Shown here: one piece after another, positions 6,884 to 13,248 of the stretch
How positions within the stretch are numbered: the stretch's first letter is position 1
Layout: each line of letters starts with the position of its first letter
NCBI GenBank assembly: GCA_052145775.1
Contig: JBKQNY010000053.1
Coordinates: 1-14,789 of the forward strand
Direction: 5' to 3'
DNA length: 14,789 bases
From: CAVYPR01 sp052145775
GTDB lineage: Bacteria; Actinomycetota; Acidimicrobiia; Acidimicrobiales; RAAP-2
Program-made: the position numbers and the translations under genes
Notes under the pieces: model-generated
Database searches by the model: none
Told to the model about the DNA's origin: nothing
Seen by the model: the letters and a program-made list of their open reading frames with translations, nothing else

Positions 6884-8154
6884 TCGACGAGCCGGCCCTC
6901 CAGCAGCTCGTCGTGGACCGTCCGCAGCGTGGCCGCCGCCTGGCGCCAGGTGTAGCGGCGCGCCCGCAGCACTGAGGCCGTGGACAGCCGCTCGGCCAAG
7001 AGGGGCTCCGAGACGATCGCCCGTACGCAGTCGGCGTAGGCGCCCGGGTCGGGTTCCTCCACCAAGAAGCCGGTCCGCCCGTGGTCGACGAGGGTGGTGA
7101 GCCCGCCCACCGCCGAGGCCACCACCGGGGTGCCGCAGGCAGCCGCCTCCAGGGCCACCAGGCCGAAGGACTCCGAGCGGCTGGGCACCAGGCAGACGTC
7201 GGCGGCGCGGTACCAGGTGGAGAGCAGCTCGTGGGGCTGGGGCGGCACCAGCGTCACCCGGTCGCTCACCCCGAGCTCCTTGGCCCCGGTGACGAGCTCG
7301 CGGTAGGCCTCGTCGCCGTGGGGACCGCTCGGACCGCCCACCACGACGAGGCGGTAGTCGGCGCCGGGGTCCCGGGCCAGCTCGGCCAGAGTGCGCACCG
7401 CCAGGTCCGCGCACTTGAGGGGCTGGATGCGCCCGACGAAGAGCAGGAGGGTGCCGTCGGCCGGCAGCCCGAGGGCTCGCCGGGCCTGCGGGCGGTGCCC
7501 CGGTCCGAAGAAGGCGTGGTCGACCCCCGGCGCCACCACGGCGATCCGCGAGCGGTCGGCGCCGTAGAGGTCGGCGATCTGCTCGGCCTCCACCGTGCAC
7601 GAGGCCAGCACGGCGTCTGAGCAGCGCACGATGGCCGACTCGGCCTCGGCGCGGCGGTGGGCGGTGTCGGCCTCCACCTCCTCGGGCCCGGCCTCGGCCT
7701 TCACCCGGTCGAGGGTGTGGAAGGTCGAGACGAGGGGCAGGTCGAGCTCGTGCTTGATGGCGTGGCCGGCCAGCCCCGAGAGCCAGTAGTTGGCGTGGAC
7801 GGCCTCGAACGGGGGCGCCTCGTCCCCGGCGCTCCCAACGGGGCCTTGCCCGAGGGGCCCGGTCATGCGGGCCAGCACCCCGTCGGTGAATTCGTCGACC
7901 ACCTCGGGCAGCCGCTCCTTGGCCAGGTGGCCGAGCGGCCCCGCCGGCACGTGGTGGATGCACAGGCCGGGCTCGACGTCCACCGTCGGCGGGAGATCGT
8001 CCGACCACGCCCGGGTGAAGACGTCACAGGCGGCACCGCTGCGGGCCAGCGCCGTGGCCAGCTCGCGCACGTAGACGTTCATGCCGCCACCGTCGCCGGT
8101 GCCCGGCTGGGCCAGGGGCGAGGTGTGCAACGAGAGGACGGCCAGCCGTCGCAT
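6874..8154 (-). CDS. mshA: GT4 glycosyltransferase of the MshA type (D-inositol-3-phosphate glycosyltransferase)
   Basis: MshA joins GlcNAc from UDP-GlcNAc to 1L-myo-inositol-1-phosphate, first step of mycothiol synthesis. The 426 residues are the family length. The start VLSLHTSPLAQPGTGDGGGMN (7-26, here given in part: HTSPLAQPGTGDGGGMNVYV) is diagnostic for MshA. HANYWLSGLAG, FHTLDRVK, GRIQPLK (Arg242, Lys247 of the donor site), VGGPSGP and SESFGLVALEAAACGTPVV (Glu328 and Glu336, the EX7E pair) follow. A related sucrose-phosphate-synthase-like GT4 enzyme is the main alternative, since the other mycothiol genes are not in the window. ATG at 8154; TAGGAT nine bases upstream overlaps the end of the XRE gene and may drive a nearly leaderless message. 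The YbjN-like gene overlaps its end. Confidence 0.87.
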   Translation of the reverse strand: MRRLAVLSLHTSPLAQPGTGDGGGMNVYVRELATALARSGAACDVFTRAWSDDLPPTVDVEPGLCIHHVPAGPLGHLAKERLPEVVDEFTDGVLARMTGPLGQGPVGSAGDEAPPFEAVHANYWLSGLAGHAIKHELDLPLVSTFHTLDRVKAEAGPEEVEADTAHRRAEAESAIVRCSDAVLASCTVEAEQIADLYGADRSRIAVVAPGVDHAFFGPGHRPQARRALGLPADGTLLLFVGRIQPLKCADLAVRTLAELARDPGADYRLVVVGGPSGPHGDEAYRELVTGAKELGVSDRVTLVPPQPHELLSTWYRAADVCLVPSRSESFGLVALEAAACGTPVVASAVGGLTTLVDHGRTGFLVEEPDPGAYADCVRAIVSEPLLAERLSTASVLRARRYTWRQAAATLRTVHDELLEGRLVECS

Positions 8155-8163
8155 GTCGCCGGA

Positions 8164-8169
8164 ATCCTA
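8164..8169 (-). promoter_or_regulatory. Candidate -10 of mshA
   Basis: TAGGAT on the minus strand ends nine bases before the mshA ATG and overlaps the stop codon of the upstream regulator gene. The spacing implies a leader of only about two bases. Confidence 0.4.
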
Positions 8170-8625
8170 CCGGTGCGGGTCTTCGGCCCCCCCGGCCCAC
8201 GCCTCGACCGGCGCCGGGACGCCTCCGGTCGCCTCGGCGGCGTCGGGCGGATCTTCCGCCCCGGCCCCGGACGCTCCCTCGAACTCGCGTCGGAAGGAGA
8301 GGTAGATGCGGACCAGCGCCTGCTTCTGCTCCTCGCTCAGGTGCGGGTCGGACAGGATCTGGCGGGCCAAGTCCGGGGAGCCGTCGGGCGGGTCGAGGAT
8401 GCCGGCCTGGACGTAGAGCGTCTCGGCCGAGATCCGCAGCGCCTTGGCGATCTGCTGGAGGATCTCGGCCGAGGGTCGGCGCAGGCCGCGCTCGATCTGG
8501 CTCAGGTAGGGGTTGGAGATCCCCGCCAGCTCGGACAGGCGGCGCAGCGAGAGCCTGGCGGTGTTGCGCTGCTCGCGGATGAAGGCGCCCAGCTCGTTCC
8601 AGCGCTCCGCGGGGTCGTTGCCCAT
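8167..8625 (-). CDS. XRE-family transcriptional regulator
   Basis: A 152-residue protein with an N-terminal HTH_3 domain (about 12-70): LGAFIREQRNTARLSLRRLS, then ELAGISNPYLSQIERGLRRP and EILQQIAKALRISAETLY. The middle (LARQILSDPHLSEEQKQALVR) is helical, and the last 35 residues are acidic, Gly/Ala/Pro-rich and probably disordered. This arrangement resembles the actinobacterial regulator Rv0474, which lies in the same neighbourhood in M. tuberculosis; orthology is inferred, not tested. No ligand domain is seen. ATG at 8625 has no ribosome site but a TACGCT hexamer ends six bases upstream, so it is likely leaderless. Confidence 0.88.
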   Translation of the reverse strand: MGNDPAERWNELGAFIREQRNTARLSLRRLSELAGISNPYLSQIERGLRRPSAEILQQIAKALRISAETLYVQAGILDPPDGSPDLARQILSDPHLSEEQKQALVRIYLSFRREFEGASGAGAEDPPDAAEATGGVPAPVEAWAGGAEDPHR

Positions 8626-8631
8626 CAGACG

Positions 8632-8637
8632 AGCGTA
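8632..8637 (-). promoter_or_regulatory. Candidate leaderless -10 of the XRE gene
   Basis: TACGCT on the minus strand ends six bases before the ATG at 8625; no ribosome site is present. Confidence 0.5.
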
Positions 8638-8642
8638 TCCGC

Positions 8643-8668
8643 CGGCCCCGGGCCGCCCGCCCGGCGGG
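8643..8668 (-). terminator. Two adjacent GC inverted repeats after the zinc-finger gene
   Basis: CGGCCC-c-GGGCCG (8643-8655) is followed at once by CCCGCC-c-GGCGGG (8656-8668), both 3' of the stop codon at 8672 and before the XRE promoter. They could terminate the short zinc-finger transcript, in the U-less style seen in GC-rich actinobacteria. Low base complexity weakens the case. Confidence 0.35.
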
Positions 8669-8671
8669 TAT

Positions 8672-8875
8672 CTAGCCGGCGGTCGCCGTCAGGTGCCGCT
8701 CACAGATGAGGGCGAGCGGTGTGGCCGCCAGCCGACCGTCGTCAATCGACGCCCCGCACAGCTCGCAGCGGCCGTAGGTGCCGGCGTCGAGCCGCTCGAG
8801 CGCCCCGTCCACGCCATCGAGCACCCGCTCGGCCTCGGCCAGCGCGGCGCCGTAGTCACGCTCCAGCGGCTCCAC
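8672..8875 (-). CDS. Small DksA/TraR-type zinc-finger protein (C3H variant)
   Basis: A 67-residue protein: an acidic helix (DYGAALAEAERVLDGVDGALERLDAGTYG, here described as residues 8-35) precedes the zinc finger GRCELCGASI...RLAATPLALICERHL. The ligands are Cys37, Cys40, Cys58 and His61; classic DksA/TraR fingers have four cysteines, so the last is His. DksA-type proteins bind in the RNA polymerase secondary channel, but this one lacks the long coiled coil with acidic tip, so that role is uncertain. GTG at 8875 is the first start after an in-frame TAA. TAACGT ends six bases upstream, suggesting leaderless transcription. It is divergent from the aminotransferase gene with 41 bases between the start codons. 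Confidence 0.85.
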   Translation of the reverse strand: MEPLERDYGAALAEAERVLDGVDGALERLDAGTYGRCELCGASIDDGRLAATPLALICERHLTATAG

Positions 8876-8881
8876 GCCGTC

Positions 8882-8887
8882 ACGTTA
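8882..8887 (-). promoter_or_regulatory. Candidate leaderless -10 of the zinc-finger gene
   Basis: TAACGT on the minus strand ends six bases before the GTG at 8875. Its opposite-facing partner is at 8905-8910, so two promoters would share the 41-base gap. Confidence 0.45.
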
Positions 8888-8904
8888 CCTGCCACCTCGA
8901 CCCG

Positions 8905-8910
8905 TAGGCT
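8905..8910 (+). promoter_or_regulatory. Candidate leaderless -10 of the class V aminotransferase gene
   Basis: TAGGCT ends six bases before the ATG at 8917 and no convincing ribosome site is present. Confidence 0.45.
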
Positions 8911-8916
8911 GAGACG

Positions 8917-10344
8917 ATGGCGGCGGGATCGGCGACGGCACCGGCGACCGGAGGCGCCGGGGGCGGTCACGGCCCGTTGGCAGCCCTGGTCGGGGCGGGA
9001 CTGGAGGTCCCCTGCCTCGACGGGACGCCCCGCCCCTACCGCGACCTCGACTGCGCCGCCTCGACGCCGGCCATGGCGGTCGTGGCCGAGGAGGTCGACG
9101 CCTTCATCCCCTGGTACTCGAGCGTGCACCGCGGCGCCGGCTACAAGTCGCGCACGTCCACCGCCGCCTACGAGGGTGCCCGCCAACGGGTGCTCGAGTT
9201 CTGCGGGCGAGCGGGCGGCGACGACGTGGCCATCCTCTGCCGCAACACCACCGAGGCCCTCAATCACCTCGCCTACCGCCTCCGGCTCTCCCCCGGCGAC
9301 GTGGTGGTGACCACGGTGGTCGAGCACCACGCCAACCTGCTGCCGTGGGCCCGGGTGGCCCAGCGGCGCTACGTCGAGTGCGACGGGGAGGGGACCTTCG
9401 CCGTCGACGACGTGGTCGCCGCCCTCGACGCCGCGCCGCGGCCGAAGCTGCTGGCGGTCACCGGGGGTTCCAACGTCACCGGCTGGCTCCCCCCGATCGA
9501 CGAGATCTGCGAGGCGGCCCAAGCCAGGGGCGTACCGGTGGTCGTCGACGCGGCCCAGCTCGCGCCCCACCGGCCGCTCCCGACCTCGGCGGAGTTCGTG
9601 GCCTTCAGCGGCCACAAGCTCTACGCGCCCTTCGGCGCGGGCGCCCTGGTCGGGCCGTATGCCGCCTTCGCCGAGGGCGACCCCTTCCTGGCCGGCGGCG
9701 GAGCCGTCGACCTGGTCGACATCGACGAAGTGATCTGGACCGAACCGCCCGAGCGCGAGGAGGCCGGGTCTCCCAACGTGGTTGGGGCGGTGGCGTTCGC
9801 CGCGGCCATGGGCGAGCTCGGGCGGATCGGCTGGGAGGCCGTCGAGGCCCACGAGGCGGTGCTGGCCCGGCGCCTCAAGGACGGGTTGGCGGCCATCGAC
9901 GGCGTACGGCTGCTCGGGCCCGGCGCGGACACGCCCACCCTGGCGGTCGCCACCTTCACCGTCGAGGGGCTCCACCACGCGCTGGTCGCCGCCCGCCTCA
10001 GCGCCGAGTGGGGGATCGGGGTCCGCCACGGCTGCTTCTGCGCCCACCCCTACCTGCTGCGGCTGCTCGGCCTCGGTCACGAGGACGTGGCCGCCGCCCG
10101 GCGCCAGGTGCTGGCCGGGGACCGCCGCCACATCCCCGGGGCGGTGCGCGCCAGCTGCGGCCTGGGCACCGCCGCCGACGACGTCGAGGTGCTGCTCGGT
10201 GCGCTGGCCGAGCTGGCCGGGGGCGCCCCCCCGCCGATCCCCTACACCCAGGACCCCGCCTCCGGCGACTTCTTCCCGGAGACGGACCTCCCCGGCTGGT
10301 CGGCGTCCGACCGGGCCGCCGGCTCGGCCTGCGCCCTGGGTTGA
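8917..10344 (+). CDS. Class V PLP-dependent aminotransferase, cysteine desulfurase/selenocysteine lyase-like
   Basis: A 475-residue cytosolic fold-type I PLP enzyme. LDCAASTPA (44-52) opens the domain, CRNTTEALNHLAY (108-120) binds cofactor phosphate, VEHHANLLPW (135-144) supplies the His that stacks on PLP as in SufS, VVVDAAQLAPH (208-218) has the Asp/Gln pair, and FSGHKLYAPFG (230-240) has the Schiff-base Lys234. RHGCFCAHPYL (370-380) sits where SufS/CsdA enzymes carry the active cysteine (Cys373 or Cys375), so sulfur or selenium removal from cysteine analogues is likely, but the substrate is not fixed by sequence. An approximately 35-residue N-terminal and 40-residue C-terminal extension exceed the SufS core. 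No suf or isc partners are nearby. Probably monocistronic; converges on the next gene. Confidence 0.87.
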   Translation: MAAGSATAPATGGAGGGHGPLAALVGAGLEVPCLDGTPRPYRDLDCAASTPAMAVVAEEVDAFIPWYSSVHRGAGYKSRTSTAAYEGARQRVLEFCGRAGGDDVAILCRNTTEALNHLAYRLRLSPGDVVVTTVVEHHANLLPWARVAQRRYVECDGEGTFAVDDVVAALDAAPRPKLLAVTGGSNVTGWLPPIDEICEAAQARGVPVVVDAAQLAPHRPLPTSAEFVAFSGHKLYAPFGAGALVGPYAAFAEGDPFLAGGGAVDLVDIDEVIWTEPPEREEAGSPNVVGAVAFAAAMGELGRIGWEAVEAHEAVLARRLKDGLAAIDGVRLLGPGADTPTLAVATFTVEGLHHALVAARLSAEWGIGVRHGCFCAHPYLLRLLGLGHEDVAAARRQVLAGDRRHIPGAVRASCGLGTAADDVEVLLGALAELAGGAPPPIPYTQDPASGDFFPETDLPGWSASDRAAGSACALG

Positions 10345-10351
10345 GGCCACG

Positions 10352-10376
10352 CGCCGGCGGGGCCGCTCAGCCGGCG
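10352..10376. terminator. Inverted repeat between convergent genes
   Basis: CGCCGGC (10352-10358) and GCCGGCG (10370-10376) are separated by 11 bases and lie across the 22-base gap and the stop codon of the HTH-citrate synthase gene. They could serve as a weak terminator for both directions. There is no T-run. Confidence 0.3.
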
Positions 10377-11530
10377 GTGGCGTAGATCGCCCTGGCCCGG
10401 AACCGCAGCGGGCGCTCGGCGAGCTCCTCGAGGTAGTGGGCGGTCCAGCCGGCCACCCGGGCCACGGCGAAGATGGTGTGGCCGGCGTCGGCCGGCAGGT
10501 CGAGGGCCCACACCAGGGCCGCCAGTCCCAGGTCGACATTGGGCAGCGGGATCTCGTGGGCCGCGGCCAGCTCGACGACCGCACGCACGAGCCGCCGGCG
10601 GTCCGCTGTGGCCAGGTCGTCGAACCGCTCCAGGAGCACGCCCGCCCTGGGGTCCCCTTGCTGGTAGACGGTGTGGCCGAAGCCGGGGAGCATCCCCTGC
10701 CAGCGCAGGATCTCGTTCAGGGCGCGGTCCGGTCCGAGCCGCTCGGCGTCGACCAGCAACGAGTGGGCAAGCTGGCTGGCACCGCCGTGGAGCGGGCCGC
10801 CCAGGGTCCCCAGGCCCGCCGAGACGGCGTCGTAGAGGTCGGCCCGCGTCGAGGCGGCGACCCGCACGGCGACCGTCGAGGTGGCCAGCTCGTGGTCGGC
10901 CAAGAGCACCAGCGCGGCGTCGAGGGCGTCGGCCGCGCCCGGTGGGGCCGAGGCCGAGAGCCCGGCGGTGAGGCGGCCCGCCACCGACGTCCCGCCCCGC
11001 GGCGCGCCGCCGTCGGCGCGGCCCACCACCGACACCATCGATCCGATGAGCCGGCGGGCGGCGCGCATCACGGCTTCGGGGCGCAGATCGGCCCGGAGCG
11101 GGTCGCGCGCGCCGGCCATCACCACCGCCCAGCGGAGGCGGTCGGCGGTGGGCAGGTCCGGCACGGGCCCGAGCGGGGCCGGGCCCCAGTCCGCGTCGGC
11201 CGGGCTCCCGCCGGACGTCCAGAGCACCTCGGCCACCTGCTCGAAGGTGGACGTCCCGGCCAGGTCGGCAGCCGGGAGGCCGCGGTAGGCAGGCCCGTCC
11301 TCGCGGAGCTGGGTGATGGCGGTGGTGACCGTGGCGAGCCGGGACTCGACGCGCCGCCCTCCCCTCGATCGGCGTGCCATCCGCTCGATGTCGGCCACGT
11401 CGAAGAGCGAGCGGCGGCCGTCGGCCGAGCGGTGCGAAGCGAGCAGCCCCCGGCTGACGTAGGCGTAGAGCGTGTCCCTCTTCACTCCGAGACGGCGCGC
11501 CGCCTCCTCGGTCTCGAGCATCGGCGCCAC
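10367..11530 (-). CDS. HTH-citrate synthase fusion: putative DNA-binding citrate synthase-like protein
   Basis: 387 residues from GTG at 11530. Residues 5-55 form a MerR/excisionase-type HTH: LETEEAARRLGVKRDTLYAY, SRGLLASHRSADGRRSLF (wing), VADIERMARR. Residues from about 85 form a citrate synthase fold with the three catalytic positions intact: His248 (GGPLHGGAS), His286 (PGFGHTVYQ) and Asp333 (PNVDLGLAAL); ADHELATST and VAGWTAHYLEE also fit. The usual GHRVY Arg is Thr287. It could be a citrate or 2-methylcitrate synthase that also binds DNA, or a transcription factor that senses oxaloacetate/acyl-CoA. The GTG is preferred because TACAGT ends six bases before it; ATG at 11521 gives the same HTH, and an ATG at 11566 is upstream of that promoter. 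Divergent from the CBS-citrate synthase gene. Confidence 0.88.
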   Translation of the reverse strand: MAPMLETEEAARRLGVKRDTLYAYVSRGLLASHRSADGRRSLFDVADIERMARRSRGGRRVESRLATVTTAITQLREDGPAYRGLPAADLAGTSTFEQVAEVLWTSGGSPADADWGPAPLGPVPDLPTADRLRWAVVMAGARDPLRADLRPEAVMRAARRLIGSMVSVVGRADGGAPRGGTSVAGRLTAGLSASAPPGAADALDAALVLLADHELATSTVAVRVAASTRADLYDAVSAGLGTLGGPLHGGASQLAHSLLVDAERLGPDRALNEILRWQGMLPGFGHTVYQQGDPRAGVLLERFDDLATADRRRLVRAVVELAAAHEIPLPNVDLGLAALVWALDLPADAGHTIFAVARVAGWTAHYLEELAERPLRFRARAIYATAG

Positions 11531-11536
11531 GCCGGC

Positions 11537-11566
11537 ACTGTAGGCGATCAACCTTGACTTGATCAA
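11537..11566 (-). promoter_or_regulatory. Promoter of the HTH-citrate synthase gene (leaderless)
   Basis: On the minus strand, TTGATC (11561-11566), an 18-base spacer, TACAGT (11537-11542) and six bases to the GTG at 11530. This is the most complete -35/-10 pair seen in the window. Confidence 0.5.
11546..11566. promoter_or_regulatory. GATCAA repeats in the divergent intergenic region, candidate operator
   Basis: GATCAA occurs at 11546-11551 and 11561-11566, 15 bases apart in the same orientation, and the second copy lies in the palindrome TTGATCAA (11559-11566). They overlap the spacer and -35 of the minus-strand promoter, in an A+T-rich island (about 11541-11576) that stands out from the surroundings. 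A regulator binding here, most simply the adjacent HTH-citrate synthase, would repress its own gene and could also act on the plus-strand gene. Confidence 0.4.
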
Positions 11567-11577
11567 TATTTACAACT

Positions 11578-11591
11578 CGCCCCTGGGGGCG
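11578..11591. promoter_or_regulatory. Inverted repeat upstream of the CBS-citrate synthase gene
   Basis: CGCCCC-TG-GGGGCG, a 6-bp perfect inverted repeat about 40 bases before the ATG at 11631. It could be an operator half-site pair or a hairpin in the 5' leader. Confidence 0.3.
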
Positions 11592-11630
11592 CAGCATGGA
11601 GGTGCGCCACGACGAGAGGAGGGCCGGACC

Positions 11631-13163
11631 ATGACCACCAGGGTGGAGGACGTGATGTCGTCGCCGGCGGTGACCTGCGACGCGGGGACGAGCCTGACCG
11701 GGGCGGCCCGACGGATGGACGAGGCCGGGACCGGCTCGGTCGTGGTCACCGAGGGAACGAAGGTGGCGGGGATCCTGACCGAGCGCGACCTGCTGCGGGC
11801 GGCGTCGGCCGCGGCCGACCCCGACTGCGAGCCGGTGCGGCTCTGGATGACCGCCGGTCCCGACGTGCTCTCGCCCGACGAGGAGGCCAGTGCGGCATGG
11901 GAGAGCCTCACCCACCGCCGCTACCGCCATCTGCCCGTGGTCGACCACGGCGAGCTCGTGGGGGTGGTCTCGATCCGCGACCTACTCGGCTCGGCCCTGC
12001 TGCGGCCGGCGGGCGAGCACGGCGCCGACGTCCCGCGGGGCCTCGAGGGCGTGGTGGTCGCCGAGACCTCCGTCGGGGACGTCCGCGGCGAGGAGGGCTT
12101 CTACCACTACCGCCAGTACCCGGCGGTGGAGCTGGCGGCGCGGCGCTCCTTCGAGGACGTCTGGCACCTGCTGGTCGAAGGGGAGCTCCCCGACCGGTTG
12201 GCCGGCGAGCGGTTCGCCCGCGGCGTCGCGGAACTGCGCGAGCTCCCCGGGGGACTGGCCTCCACGCTCCCGGACCTGGCCGCCCGCGGCGCGCCCCTCG
12301 ACGTCCTGCGCACCGCGGTCTCAGAGATCGGGGCCGAGCTGGGGTGGGAGCCCACCCTCGACATCGACCGAGGCGCGCTGCGCCGGCAGGCGCTGCGCCT
12401 CGGTGCCGTCGTGCCGACCGTGCTCGCCGCCGCCCACCGCCTCCGCCGGGGGGAGCAGCCGGTCCCGCCCCGCACCGACCTCGGTCACGCCGCCAACTAC
12501 CTGTGGATGCTGCGGGGCGCCGAGCCCGACCCGGCCGAGGCGCGGGCGGTCGAGCAGAACCTCATCTTGGTGCTCGACCACGGGTTCAACGCCTCCACCT
12601 TCACCGCCAGGGTGATCACCTCGACCGGGGCCGACCTGGCGGCGGCGGTCTGCGGCGCCGTCGGCGCCCTCTCGGGTCCCCTCCACGGGGGCGCCCCGAG
12701 CCGGGCGCTCGACATGCTCGACGCCATCGGCGACCAGCCGGAGGGGCGGCAAGACCGGGCCGAGGCATGGATCCGCGCCGCGGTCGAGCGGGGGGACCGC
12801 GTCATGGGCTTCGGGCACCGGGTCTACAAGACCGACGACCCGCGTTCACGCTTCCTGCGCGACGTGGCCCGTTCGCTCGGCGGCCCGATGTTCTCGTTCG
12901 CCACCGAGGTGGAGGCGGCCGCGGTCGGGGTGCTCGCCGAGCTCAAGCCCGGCCGCCGGCTCTACACCAACGTGGAGTTCTACGCGGGCGTCGTGCTCGA
13001 CCGATGCGGCATCCCCCGCGAGATGTTCACGCCCACCTTCGCCGCCGCCCGCACCGTCGGCTGGACCACCCACGTGATGGAGCAGGCGGCCGAGAACCGG
13101 CTCATCCGTCCAGCGGCGCGCTACGTGGGTCCGCCACCGCCGGTGGCCGTGCCCGAGCCGTAG
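11631..13163 (+). CDS. CBS-citrate synthase fusion protein
   Basis: 510 residues. Two CBS motifs lie at about 5-60 (VEDVMSSPAVTC, GSVVVTEGTKVAGILTERDL) and 72-125 (WMTAGPDVLSPDEEA, HLPVVDHGELVGVVSIRDLL); paired CBS motifs commonly bind adenylates. The citrate synthase domain follows from about 136 (GLEGVVVAETSVGDVRGEEG) with LDHGFNAST (315-323), His352 (GPLHGGAPS), His396 (MGFGHRVYKTDDPR) and RTVGWTTHVMEQ. The third catalytic position, Asp in classic enzymes (NVDFYSG), is Glu449 here (TNVEFYAG). The likely reaction is condensation of oxaloacetate with acetyl- or propionyl-CoA, perhaps gated by ATP/AMP through the CBS pair. ATG at 11631 has AGGAGGG seven bases upstream; an in-frame upstream extension lacks family similarity. 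Divergent from the HTH-citrate synthase gene, which may regulate it. Confidence 0.93.
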   Translation: MTTRVEDVMSSPAVTCDAGTSLTGAARRMDEAGTGSVVVTEGTKVAGILTERDLLRAASAAADPDCEPVRLWMTAGPDVLSPDEEASAAWESLTHRRYRHLPVVDHGELVGVVSIRDLLGSALLRPAGEHGADVPRGLEGVVVAETSVGDVRGEEGFYHYRQYPAVELAARRSFEDVWHLLVEGELPDRLAGERFARGVAELRELPGGLASTLPDLAARGAPLDVLRTAVSEIGAELGWEPTLDIDRGALRRQALRLGAVVPTVLAAAHRLRRGEQPVPPRTDLGHAANYLWMLRGAEPDPAEARAVEQNLILVLDHGFNASTFTARVITSTGADLAAAVCGAVGALSGPLHGGAPSRALDMLDAIGDQPEGRQDRAEAWIRAAVERGDRVMGFGHRVYKTDDPRSRFLRDVARSLGGPMFSFATEVEAAAVGVLAELKPGRRLYTNVEFYAGVVLDRCGIPREMFTPTFAAARTVGWTTHVMEQAAENRLIRPAARYVGPPPPVAVPEP

Positions 13164-13231
13164 ACGGCGGACCCGCGCGCCACCGCCCCGTCCCGGCGCC
13201 ACTCGTGCCCTCGGTTCCGGACATTTTCTTG

Positions 13232-13237
13232 TAGCGT
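13232..13237 (+). promoter_or_regulatory. Candidate -10 of the tRNA-Lys gene
   Basis: TAGCGT lies 11 bases before the tRNA 5' end, in a locally T-rich stretch between the CBS-citrate synthase gene and the tRNA. No good -35 was seen. Confidence 0.4.
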
Positions 13238-13248
13238 TTTCCCGATCC

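Noticed and set aside
6884..8008. Extension of the YbjN-like frame through mshA
   Set aside because: The added 375 residues are a shadow of mshA with no domain; the conserved part begins near 6883.
8689..10584. 631-codon minus-strand frame opposite the aminotransferase gene
   Set aside because: Low-complexity shadow of a gene with intact PLP motifs; it also runs through the zinc-finger gene in another frame.
11897..13234. Alternative plus-strand frame within the CBS-citrate synthase gene
   Set aside because: Arg/Gly-rich shadow frame; the catalytic motifs are in the other frame.
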